From an uncultured Clostridia bacterium (lineage in GTDB: Bacteria > Bacillota > Clostridia > Christensenellales > Borkfalkiaceae): a DNA stretch of 48,920 bases. The notes below the pieces were generated by a model. That model saw only the letters and a program-made list of their open reading frames with translations, was not told the origin of the DNA and made no database searches. The stretch is from NCBI GenBank assembly GCA_947630115.1, contig CANRGG010000012.1:1-48920 (forward strand), given 5' to 3'. How positions within the stretch are numbered: the stretch's first letter is position 1; each line of letters begins with the position of its first letter. A program made the position numbers and the translations under genes. Shown here in pieces: positions 8,438 to 15,251 of this stretch.

Positions 8438-10297
8438 ATGAAGCGTTTTTCGGAAGGCGCATACGACGCCGTGGTGATCGGCGCGGGGCATGCGGGCGTC
8501 GAGGCGGCGCTCGCGCTTGCGCGCACCGGTCTGAAAACGGCCGTCTTGACCCTCAACCTCGACAGCGTCGGTTTCATGCCCTGCAATCCGTCGGTGGGTG
8601 GCACCGCGAAGGGACATCTCGTGCGGGAGATCGACGCCCTCGGCGGGCAGATGGGGATCACCGCGGACGAGTGCGCCCTGCAGGTGAGAATGCTGAACGC
8701 GGGCAAGGGCGCGGCGGTGCAGTCCCTGCGCGCGCAGGTCGACAAGAACGAATACCACAAAAAAATCAAACAGATCCTGGAAACCACGCCCAATCTTCGG
8801 CTCGTGCAGGGCGAAGCCGAGAAGATCCTCACGAAAAACGGCAAAGTCGTCGGCGTTCTGACGGCTTACGGCGGCGTCTTTTCCTGCCGGGCAGTCATCG
8901 TCGCGACAGGGGTCTATCTCAACGCCGAAACGATCGCGGGCGAAGTCGTCAAATGCAGCGGCCCCAACGGCTTCGAGCGTGCGACGAAGCTCACGAAGAG
9001 CCTGATCTCCCTCGGCTACACCGTCCGCCGTTTCAAGACGGGCACGCCCGCGCGGATCGACGGCAGGACGATCGACTATTCCAAAACGGAGCGGCAGGAG
9101 GGCGAAACCGTCTATCCGTTCTCCTTTCTCCACCGGCGCGTCCCCGAGGCGCAGACCCCCTGCTATCTCTGCTATACCAACCCGCGCACGCATGAGATCA
9201 TCTTAAATTCTCTTGACCGCGCGCCCGTCTATAACGGGCAGATCCAATCGGCAGGTCCGCGCTACTGTCCCTCGATCGAGACGAAGGTCGTGCGGTTCCG
9301 CGACAAGGAGCGGCACCAGCTCTTTTTGGAACCGGAGGGCGCGGACACCCTCGAAGTCTATGTGCAGGGGCTGTCCACTTCTCTTCCGCACGAGCTGCAA
9401 AGGGAGGTCTACCGCTCGGTCGAGGGGCTCGAACGGTGCGAGATCATGCGCTATGCCTATGCGATCGAGTACGACTGCGTGGATACGCTCGACGTTCTGC
9501 CCACGCTGGAGAGCAAGAAGATCGAAGGGCTCTATACCGCGGGGCAGCTCAACGGAACGAGCGGCTATGAAGAGGCGGCAGCGCAAGGGCTCATGGCAGG
9601 GCTCAACGCCTCGCTCAAGCTCCGCGGGAAGCCCCCGCTCATTCTCGGACGGGACGAGGCGTACATCGGCGTTCTGATCGACGATCTCGTGACGAAGGGC
9701 ACGGACGAGCCCTACCGCATGATGACTTCCCGCGCGGAATTCCGTCTCTCCCTCCGGCAGGACAACGCCGACCTCCGGCTGACCGAAAAGGGCTATGCCG
9801 CGGGGCTTGTCACGGAGGCGCGATACCGGAAATTCAAGGCGCGGAAGGCACTGCGGAAGAAAGTTCTGAAAGCGCTCGACGAACGCGCCGAACAAAAAAA
9901 GGCGGACGCGTTCGTGCAGAGCCGCGGCGATCCCCCGCTTGCGGGGAGCGTCAGTTTTGCCGATCTTCTGCGGCGGGGGGCGAAGATCGAAGAGCTCCTT
10001 TCCGTGTTCGGCATATTAGAAAACGTGCCGACGGACATTCTCCTTTCCGCGGAGACGGAGATCAAGTACGAAGGATACCTGAAAGCGAGCGAAAAAGAGC
10101 GGCAGAAGGCGAAAAAAATGGAGGAAAAACGGCTGCCGGAGACGATCGACTACGAGAAGATCGAGGGCTTGCGGCTGGAAGCGCGGGAAAAGCTGAACAA
10201 AGTCCGTCCGCTCAATCTGGGGCAGGCGGAGCGCGTCCCGGGCGTGACCCCTGCCGACATCGCCGTTTTGATGATCTATCTGAGCTTGAAAAAATGA
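8438..10297 (+). CDS. mnmG: tRNA uridine-5-carboxymethylaminomethyl modification enzyme MnmG
   Basis: MnmG (GidA) works with MnmE to modify wobble U34 in several tRNAs, using FAD and methylene-tetrahydrofolate. The 619-residue length is normal. The FAD-binding motif is [14 protein letters not shown] near residue 14, followed by the family signatures [25 protein letters not shown]-like text, the [12 protein letters not shown] motif, and [25 protein letters not shown]. The C-terminal helical MnmE- and tRNA-binding region ends [14 protein letters not shown]. The SD GGAG lies immediately after the dnaA terminator. mnmE is not in the window. No separate promoter is obvious. Confidence 0.98.
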   Translation: [619 protein letters not shown]

Positions 10298-10305
10298 AAA
10301 CAATC

Positions 10306-10346
10306 AAAAAAGCCGCGCCGCGTTTTCAACGCGGCGCGGCGGTCTT
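10306..10346. terminator. Bidirectional terminator, hairpin copy 1
   Basis: A 13-pair perfect stem (10312-10324 with 10328-10340) has loop TTC. On the minus strand it is followed by TTTTTT, so it is a strong terminator for the gene at 10366-10740; on the plus strand GGTCTTTC follows, so it is weaker for mnmG. A near-identical copy lies at 11074-11102 with the loop reversed. Confidence 0.85.
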
Positions 10347-10365
10347 TCAAAAAGGAGCCGAAGTT

Positions 10366-10740
10366 TCACATCCGGTACAAAATTGCGCCGAAACATACGG
10401 AATCCTTCTTTTTTTCGTCCCCGTCGACCCCGAGAAACCTCACCCTGCCATCGGAGCAAGGCTGCTGTTCGAGAGTCACGCCTGCAAAACTCCCCCCGCA
10501 TTGATAGACGTCATAGCAGATCGTTTCCCGGGTATAGTCCCGTTTCAGAAAATGGGTCGCAAAGCTGGGCGGATCCCCCACTTTGAACACGGTATACCCC
10601 TGCGTCTGTTCCTTCAAGTCGAACCGCCGCGGCCCTTGTGTGCCGTCGTCGACGATATAGGCGTCATGGTCGTTCATCACAAGTCCATGAACTTCCTTGA
10701 TCTCAAAAACATTCTTTTTCGCATACTCGGGAAACTCCAT
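10366..10740 (-). CDS. Hypothetical protein controlled by the adjacent XRE operator
   Basis: I do not recognise this 124-residue protein. It has no signal peptide or membrane segment, is mixed alpha-beta in appearance, and has four cysteines (ICYDVYQCGG, QPCSDG, SVCFGA). The ATG is well supported by GGAGG seven bases upstream. What stands out is its control: a perfect TTGACA-N17-TATAAT promoter with a palindromic operator inside the spacer and another over the start site, next to a divergent XRE regulator. It is likely a tightly repressed, inducible gene, or the partner in a small regulator-effector pair. It is followed by a strong terminator. Confidence 0.75.
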   Translation of the reverse strand: MEFPEYAKKNVFEIKEVHGLVMNDHDAYIVDDGTQGPRRFDLKEQTQGYTVFKVGDPPSFATHFLKRDYTRETICYDVYQCGGSFAGVTLEQQPCSDGRVRFLGVDGDEKKKDSVCFGAILYRM

Positions 10741-10758
10741 TTTGGATCCTCCAAATAG

Positions 10759-10770
10759 TAGAATATTCTA
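10759..10770. promoter_or_regulatory. XRE operator site 1
   Basis: Perfect 12-base palindrome TAGAATATTCTA over the predicted transcription start of the 10366-10740 gene. Confidence 0.75.
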
Positions 10771-10775
10771 ACTTA

Positions 10776-10804
10776 ATTATAGACTAGAAAATTCTACTTG
10801 TCAA
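10776..10804 (-). promoter_or_regulatory. Consensus sigma-A promoter of the unknown gene 10366-10740
   Basis: On the minus strand, TTGACA (10799-10804), a 17-base spacer and TATAAT (10776-10781), a full match to consensus. Operator site 2 fills most of the spacer. Such a strong promoter almost demands repression. Confidence 0.9.
10785..10796. promoter_or_regulatory. XRE operator site 2
   Basis: Perfect 12-base palindrome TAGAAAATTCTA inside the -35/-10 spacer of the minus-strand promoter. Its centre is 26 bases from that of site 1. Confidence 0.8.
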
Positions 10805-10814
10805 GCAAAAAATA

Positions 10815-10826
10815 TAGAAAATTCTA
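10815..10826. promoter_or_regulatory. XRE operator site 3, next to the regulator's own -10
   Basis: A second TAGAAAATTCTA, identical to site 2, 30 bases from it centre to centre. It abuts TACAAT (10827-10832), the candidate -10 of the XRE gene, so it could give autorepression. Confidence 0.75.
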
Positions 10827-10838
10827 TACAATGATAGT

Positions 10839-11045
10839 ATGGAGTTTCGGGAAATCCTCAAAGAATTTTTGGCGGAGAATGAACTCACGCAAGCGATGTT
10901 TGCAGATAAAATCGGAGTTAAGGCGAGTCAGGTCTCCGAATGGCTGCGGGGGAAAGCGAAACCGGGATACGACTCGCTCAAAGCGATCTCGCTCGCCTTC
11001 GGGGTCTCGGCGGATTTTTTCCTTGGCATTACCGACACCTATTGA
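10839..11045 (+). CDS. Small XRE-family helix-turn-helix regulator
   Basis: This 68-residue protein is almost entirely one HTH_3 domain: FREILKEFLAENELTQAMFADKIGV, then the recognition helix region KASQVSEWLRGKAKP, then DSLKAISLAFGVSADFFLGI. There is no extra sensor domain, so induction would need a ligand-free mechanism, a partner protein (perhaps the divergent 124-residue product), or proteolysis. There is no SD. The reading frame is closed by TAG at 10815 and the only ATG is at 10839, six bases after TACAAT, so the transcript may be leaderless. It probably represses its divergent neighbour and itself through the three TAGAAWATTCTA sites. Confidence 0.9.
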   Translation: MEFREILKEFLAENELTQAMFADKIGVKASQVSEWLRGKAKPGYDSLKAISLAFGVSADFFLGITDTY

Positions 11046-11066
11046 CCGAAAAAACAAAACCGCGAT

Positions 11067-11109
11067 AAAAAAAGCCGCGCCGCGTTGAAAACGCGGCGCG
11101 GCGGTCTTT
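11067..11109. terminator. Bidirectional terminator, hairpin copy 2
   Basis: The stem at 11074-11086 with 11090-11102 is identical to copy 1, but the loop is GAA instead of TTC. Plus strand: GGTCTTTTT follows, ending the XRE gene. Minus strand: seven T follow, ending the lipoprotein gene. Confidence 0.87.
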
Positions 11110-11116
11110 TTGCGAA

Positions 11117-11512
11117 TTACTTCTTCAATGTGATCTTGATGATCGGGCTGTCGAAACGGAACTCGCTGCCGTCACAGTAATAGGTCGTCTTGACGCCCCC
11201 GACCGTGACATCGATCTTATTCGAGTCCTCCTCGTTCTCCGCCCAGGTGCCGCTCTGCGAATCAATCCCGAGCTTCCCGTTCGAAGAAAGGGAGAAACTG
11301 CCGTCGCTCTTGAGCTCGATCGTGAAGATGTCCTCGGAAAGTATGGTCCCGTTGTAATCTTCCCCGGTCTTGATCGTCGAAGAAATGCCCAGAAGTTCGA
11401 CGGTGATCGAGTCGAGCTTATAAACGCCCGCCTTTCCGCCGCAAGCCGCCAGCGAGCACAGGCAAACGACGCTCATCATGACGCTCAGAAACAAATAAAA
11501 AACTTTTTTCAT
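11117..11512 (-). CDS. Small secreted lipoprotein, lipocalin-like
   Basis: This 131-residue protein has a lipoprotein signal peptide: MKKVFYLFLS, a hydrophobic core, and lipobox LAAC with the modified Cys at about residue 27. The mature part (YKLDSITVEL, SEDIFTIELKSDGSFSLSSNGKLGI, GTWAENEEDSNKIDVTVGG) reads as alternating beta strands of the lipocalin-like or META-like small lipoproteins common in Clostridia. The function is unknown and the location is the outer face of the membrane. The start at 11512 is chosen over an upstream TTG because GGAGCAGTT precedes it and the signal peptide starts there. It has a consensus promoter of its own. Confidence 0.8.
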   Translation of the reverse strand: MKKVFYLFLSVMMSVVCLCSLAACGGKAGVYKLDSITVELLGISSTIKTGEDYNGTILSEDIFTIELKSDGSFSLSSNGKLGIDSQSGTWAENEEDSNKIDVTVGGVKTTYYCDGSEFRFDSPIIKITLKK

Positions 11513-11540
11513 AACTGCTCCTTTTTTCAAATTCGAACCC

Positions 11541-11569
11541 ATTATAAGCAACCCGGAAAATTTTGTCAA
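11541..11569 (-). promoter_or_regulatory. Consensus sigma-A promoter of the lipoprotein
   Basis: On the minus strand, TTGACA (11564-11569), a 17-base spacer and TATAAT (11541-11546). The rest of the 234-base gap up to 11746 holds only the hairpin at 11660-11687 and AT-rich sequence. Confidence 0.88.
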
Positions 11570-11659
11570 GCGATCGGCGGGAATTGAGGTTTTGTTTTTA
11601 TTTTTCATAATAATGAAAGAAAATATCGGTCATGAATTGAACTTTTCAATTATAACAAA

Positions 11660-11687
11660 GCCGCGGAGCGCAAATGCGCTCCGCGGC
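11660..11687 (-). terminator. Hairpin terminator after the cysteine-rich gene
   Basis: A 12-pair perfect stem, GCCGCGGAGCGC (11660-11671) with 11676-11687, has a four-base loop. On the minus strand TTTGTTAT follows; on the plus strand ACCTTTTT follows. Confidence 0.75.
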
Positions 11688-11746
11688 ACCTTTTTGATTT
11701 CCGATCGGGAGGCTTTCAAGCGCCTCCCCGGAAAGATCTGCGGCGT

Positions 11747-12406
11747 TTACTGCGTGCGTTTGCAGCAGGATTTGCCCTGCGGATAGAGCGGCAGCTCGAA
11801 GAAGCCCGAGCAGACCTCCTGCGAGTATTCCTGAGCGGGCGGGATGGCGCAATAGCCGTAGCTGGGCACGAGCAGTTCGACCTGCATCGCGACGCGCAGA
11901 ATGCAGGTGAGGCAGGCGCTGATGTTGAAGGTGTTGTTGGCGGCGTTGAACGTTCCCTCGGGCGACACGCAGGAGACGGTGCTCGTCACGCTGAACGGCA
12001 TGACCGATGCCGGCGGCACGTACATGATGACGTCCTGGTTCAGAACGATCTCGCTCGAAGCCCTGCCCTCCACGCCGTTCGCGTCGAGATAGACGACTTC
12101 GAGCGGCACGGTGACGGTGCATTGCACGCGCGAGCACTGTCCGTCGGGCTGCTGGTCGACGGAAAGATTGGTGACGGTGCCCTCGGTGGCGATCGAGCGG
12201 GCGCTGATGAAGGTGAGCGGATATGTAGGATCGGCGGGCGTGGGGTTTGTCAGCACGATCGGGAAGTTTTGAAGCCGAGTCTGGGTGATCCCGGCGTCGA
12301 ACACTTTTTCCGCCTGGATACACACCTTTTCACACAGACCGTTGAGCGGATTGCCGGTTATGGTTCCGGGGCAATGATCGGATGAGAAATTGGAAAAAAA
12401 TGACAT
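11747..12406 (-). CDS. Cysteine-rich protein, probable spore-surface component
   Basis: This 219-residue protein has no signal peptide and about 12 cysteines, several in pairs or short spacings (LCEKVCIQ, QCSRVQC, ACLTC, SCCK). The text CEKVCIQAEKVFDAGITQ resembles cysteine-rich clostridial proteins linked to spores, and the middle part reads as beta strands; the similarity is from memory and I cannot name a family. The start is well supported by GGAGG nine bases before ATG. The strongest hint is upstream: a match to the sigma-K consensus at 12441-12469. A cross-linked coat or exosporium protein made in the mother cell fits, but this is inference. Confidence 0.72.
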   Translation of the reverse strand: MSFFSNFSSDHCPGTITGNPLNGLCEKVCIQAEKVFDAGITQTRLQNFPIVLTNPTPADPTYPLTFISARSIATEGTVTNLSVDQQPDGQCSRVQCTVTVPLEVVYLDANGVEGRASSEIVLNQDVIMYVPPASVMPFSVTSTVSCVSPEGTFNAANNTFNISACLTCILRVAMQVELLVPSYGYCAIPPAQEYSQEVCSGFFELPLYPQGKSCCKRTQ

Positions 12407-12440
12407 TTGTAACCTCCGTAAGCCTTATTCGGCTCTATCC

Positions 12441-12469
12441 TATCCTATGCCCGCGGCGGGATTTTGGTG
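12441..12469 (-). promoter_or_regulatory. Sigma-K-like sporulation promoter
   Basis: On the minus strand, CACC (12466-12469), a 16-base spacer and CATAGGATA (12441-12449). This fits the mother-cell sigma-K consensus mACm-N16-CATAnnnTA. No sigma-A pair competes with it. It would give a leader of about 30 bases ending in the strong SD of the cysteine-rich gene. Confidence 0.6.
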
Positions 12470-12475
12470 AGACGG

Positions 12476-12760
12476 TCAGAGCAGAATGCGCTGGCCCGGA
12501 TAAAAACAGTCGGTATGGTTTTTTTCGCGGAATTTTTCCCGCGAGCCGCAAAGGAGGGTCTTGCTCTCGCCGCCCCGCACCGTATAGAGATTGCCCGTCT
12601 CTTCGGGCAGAAAGAGGATCTCCCCCTCTTCGGGCTCTTCTTTGAGGCAGTTCAAGGCTGCAAGGGCGCGCGGCGGGAGACGGAAGGCCTCGGCGATCGC
12701 GGCGAGAGTCTGCCCCTTCTTGACACGGTAGCGGGTCTGGGGAGATAAAAGGAGTTTCAT
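12476..12760 (-). CDS. Small double-LysM protein
   Basis: This 94-residue protein consists of two LysM-type units: YRVKKGQTLAAIAEAFRLPPRALAALN with GEILFLP (about residues 10-53), and a more divergent LYTVRGGESKTLLCG with YPGQRILL (about 58-94). LysM binds N-acetylglucosamine chains of peptidoglycan. There is no signal peptide, so it is either cytoplasmic until mother-cell lysis, as for spore LysM proteins such as SafA, or not exported. There is no SD; TAAAAT lies six bases before ATG. It sits beside the spore-like cysteine-rich gene and a SpoVB-type flippase, so a spore role is plausible. Confidence 0.8.
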   Translation of the reverse strand: MKLLLSPQTRYRVKKGQTLAAIAEAFRLPPRALAALNCLKEEPEEGEILFLPEETGNLYTVRGGESKTLLCGSREKFREKNHTDCFYPGQRILL

Positions 12761-12766
12761 GGCTTC

Positions 12767-12774
12767 ATTTTATG
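12767..12774 (-). promoter_or_regulatory. -10 element of the LysM gene, sigma-A or sporulation sigma
   Basis: On the minus strand CATAAAAT ends six bases before the ATG. TAAAAT alone is a good sigma-A -10, while CATAAAAT also resembles the -10 of sigma-E and sigma-K. No convincing -35 exists for either reading. Confidence 0.4.
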
Positions 12775-12803
12775 CGGAAATTTTGTGAAAAAGTACGAAA
12801 AAA

Positions 12804-12868
12804 GCGGCGCGCCGCCGGGAAACAGAGCGGAGAAGGAGCGCCGGAACGCATAAACGGCGGCGCGCCGC
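12804..12868. other. Long-loop GC-rich inverted repeat before the flippase gene
   Basis: The 14-base arms GCGGCGCGCCGCCG (12804-12817) and its complement (12855-12868) flank a 37-base loop. The right arm ends 13 bases before the flippase ATG. Each arm is itself partly self-complementary around GGCGCGCC. There is no T tract after it; it may shape the 5' leader. Confidence 0.5.
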
Positions 12869-12881
12869 AATAAGATAGGAC

Positions 12882-14396
12882 ATGCAAAATCTTTATCGCA
12901 CCGCCGCGGTCGTGACGATCTTTTCCGCGATCGAGCACGGCCTCGGATTTTTATACCGGATCATCCTCTCGCGCACGCTCGGGCCGGAGGGACTGGGCGT
13001 CTATCAGGTCGCCCTGACCGTCTTTGCGGTCTTTCTGACGGCAACGTCGAGCGGGCTGCCCATCACGTTGTCGAGGATCATTTCCAAACACCGCGCCCGG
13101 GGGAGCAAGCGCGGCGAACAGGCGGCGACGACCGCCGCGATCCTCCTGACCCTCATGATCAGTCTACCGCTCACCATCCTGCTCTTTCTTCTCAAGACCC
13201 CTTTCTCGCGGCTCTTTTCCGATCCCCGCTGCGCCGATCTTTTTTATATCCTCATCTTTGGGCTCTCCTTTACTTCGGTCTATGCGATCCTCCGCGGCGC
13301 CTTCTGGGGCAACAAGCGGTTTTTCGCCTACTCCCTCGTCGAGCTCATCGAGGAGATCGTCATGATCCTTGTGGGCGTGGGGCTGCTGCTCGTCTTTCAG
13401 ACGGGGATCGCCGACGTCAATCTCGCTGCGATCGCCGTTCTCATCTCCTATCTCTGTTCGTTCTCCATCGCGCTCGTCTATTTTCTCGCAAAGGGCGGGA
13501 AACTCAAAAACCCGCGCGGGGAATTTCTGCCCCTTCTGAGATCCTCCCTCCCCGTCACGGCAATGCGCACCTCCTCCTCGCTCGTCAATTCCTTCATCTC
13601 GGTGCTCTTCCCCATGCGTCTCATGGCGGCGGGGTACTCCTCCTCGCGCGCGCTGAGCGAATACGGCGTCGTCTACGGCATGGTCATGCCGGTGCTCATG
13701 ATCCCCTCCTCGCTCATCGGCTCGATCGCGCTCGTGCTCGTGCCCGAACTGAGCGAATGCTACTATAAAAAAGAGAAAGGAAAGCTGTCCGTCCTCGTCG
13801 AAAAGGCGCTCAACGCGACCCTTCTCATCGCGGGACTGCTCATTCCCTTCTTCATTGTCTGCGGCGGCGACGTGGGCGCGATGCTCTATTCGAGCGCGGA
13901 GAGCGGCAAGCTCATCTCGGTCTGCGCCGTCATCCTTCTGCCCATGAGCGTGACGATGATCGCCACGAGCATTCTCAACTCGCTCAACTGCGAGCGGGAG
14001 ACGCTGCTCTTTTTCCTGCTCGGCGCGGCGGCTATGCTTGCCTGCACCTGGTTTTTGCCCAAATATCTCTCGAGCGGGGCGCTCTGCGTCGGCATGGCGT
14101 GCGATTATCTCATCACGGCGGTCTGCTCGTTGATCCTCCTCGGGAAAAAGACGGGCGCCCTGCGCTCCTGGAAGTATTTTTTGCGCCTCTTTGCGGCGGT
14201 CGTGCCCGTCGCCGTGATCGGATATTTCGCGCGGAAGCTCTTCGTCCTCTATTTCAGCTATCTGCCCGCGCTGGCGCTCACCATTCTCGTCATCGGCTGC
14301 GCCGAACTTCTGCTCTTCTCCGCCCTCCGGCTCATGGACGTCCGCGCAATCCTGCGCCGCTTCTTCGCCAAACGCAAAAAGGTCAAGACCGCCTGA
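12882..14396 (+). CDS. SpoVB-like polysaccharide/lipid flippase (MOP superfamily)
   Basis: This 504-residue integral membrane protein has about 14 hydrophobic segments and the MviN/MATE-type MOP fold. Typical SpoVB text is visible: FLYRIILSRTLGPEGLGVYQVALTVF, SSGLPITLSRIISK, and PVLMIPSSLIGSIALVLVPELSE. The family includes SpoVB, needed for spore cortex peptidoglycan, as well as lipid II flippases and capsule exporters, so the substrate is uncertain. The SD is poor (AGGAC directly before ATG). It faces the LysM gene across a 121-base gap and ends 12 bases before the convergent hydrolase, with no terminator between. Confidence 0.88.
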   Translation: MQNLYRTAAVVTIFSAIEHGLGFLYRIILSRTLGPEGLGVYQVALTVFAVFLTATSSGLPITLSRIISKHRARGSKRGEQAATTAAILLTLMISLPLTILLFLLKTPFSRLFSDPRCADLFYILIFGLSFTSVYAILRGAFWGNKRFFAYSLVELIEEIVMILVGVGLLLVFQTGIADVNLAAIAVLISYLCSFSIALVYFLAKGGKLKNPRGEFLPLLRSSLPVTAMRTSSSLVNSFISVLFPMRLMAAGYSSSRALSEYGVVYGMVMPVLMIPSSLIGSIALVLVPELSECYYKKEKGKLSVLVEKALNATLLIAGLLIPFFIVCGGDVGAMLYSSAESGKLISVCAVILLPMSVTMIATSILNSLNCERETLLFFLLGAAAMLACTWFLPKYLSSGALCVGMACDYLITAVCSLILLGKKTGALRSWKYFLRLFAAVVPVAVIGYFARKLFVLYFSYLPALALTILVIGCAELLLFSALRLMDVRAILRRFFAKRKKVKTA

Positions 14397-14408
14397 AAAC
14401 GGCCGATC

Positions 14409-15155
14409 TCACCCTTGTTTCAGAAGATCCTGGATGAACCGGAGCGCGCAAGCCGCCGTCTTTCGGTTTCCCTCCGAAGAAAAGCCGTGCCCCTCGCCGG
14501 GATAGACGGTAAGCCGGGCGTTTTGGTAACGCTTTGCCGCCTCTTCCGCGCAGGAAAGCGGCACGAGCTTGTCCTCCGCGCCCTGAAAGATCCAGACGGG
14601 ATTGGGGAAATCGCCGACGCGCTCGAACGTCGAAATGCCGCGGAGGGAGAGAAAGTACTCCCGCCCGAGCTTCAGTCCCCAAAGATCGAGAACGTCCGGG
14701 ATGGACTCCTCTTCGGGAAAGCGGGCGTTCCAATGCTCGGCAATGCAAAAGCCCGGATAGAGCAAAATCATGCCCGCGATCGTTTCGGGCCGCTCCTCCG
14801 CGGAGAGGGCGGCGACCATCGCTCCCTGGCTCGCGCCGAAGAGAAAGATCTGCTCCGCATAGGGCTCGCGCAGCAGCGCAAACAGCACGGCGTCGAGGTC
14901 CTCTTTTTCGGTGAAGAGGGTCATCTTCTCCGACGGGAAGCCGCTTTTATCGTACACGCTGCCGCCCGCAAAGGGAAAGAGCAGCGCACCGACCCCGCCC
15001 GAGACGAACTGCTCTGCCGTGCGCGAAAAACGCAGAAAATCTGCGTTCAGGGCATGGCAAAAGACGGCGACGGGGAATTTTTCTTTTTCCGGCGCATACA
15101 GAACGCCGCGGATCTCTCTTTGGTGATGGGAAACCGTAAATGCAAGCTGTTTCAT
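14409..15155 (-). CDS. Alpha/beta hydrolase, esterase-like
   Basis: This 248-residue soluble alpha/beta hydrolase has a visible catalytic triad: the nucleophile Ser in GASQGAM, an Asp in FQGAEDKLVP, and the His in GEGHGFSSEG. The family includes feruloyl and acyl esterases and small lipases; the FCHALNADF oxyanion-loop region near residue 31 is typical of that group. No signal peptide is present. The start is uncertain: ATG at 15155 gives the natural N-terminus (MKQLAFTVSH), while a TTG at 15176 is in frame, and neither has a strong SD. No promoter is evident. Confidence 0.85.
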   Translation of the reverse strand: MKQLAFTVSHHQREIRGVLYAPEKEKFPVAVFCHALNADFLRFSRTAEQFVSGGVGALLFPFAGGSVYDKSGFPSEKMTLFTEKEDLDAVLFALLREPYAEQIFLFGASQGAMVAALSAEERPETIAGMILLYPGFCIAEHWNARFPEEESIPDVLDLWGLKLGREYFLSLRGISTFERVGDFPNPVWIFQGAEDKLVPLSCAEEAAKRYQNARLTVYPGEGHGFSSEGNRKTAACALRFIQDLLKQG

Positions 15156-15212
15156 GTGTTTCAAGACTCTTTTCAAACGCTCTTTAACGATTTTTCAAAC
15201 GCTTTTTTAAGA

Positions 15213-15245
15213 CGCGCCGCCGAAGGCAAAGCCTTCGGCGGCGCG
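15213..15245 (-). terminator. Very stable hairpin ending the ylxM-ffh-rpsP-khpA operon
   Basis: A 15-pair perfect GC-rich stem (15213-15227 with 15231-15245) has a three-base loop directly after khpA. The minus-strand tail is TCTTAAAAAAG, a weak T tract, so it may act mainly as a 3' end stabiliser. Confidence 0.7.
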
Positions 15246-15251
15246 GGAGGA

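Noticed and set aside
12804-12868. Inverted repeat as ends of an insertion element
   Set aside because: The enclosed 37 bases encode nothing and there is no target-site duplication.
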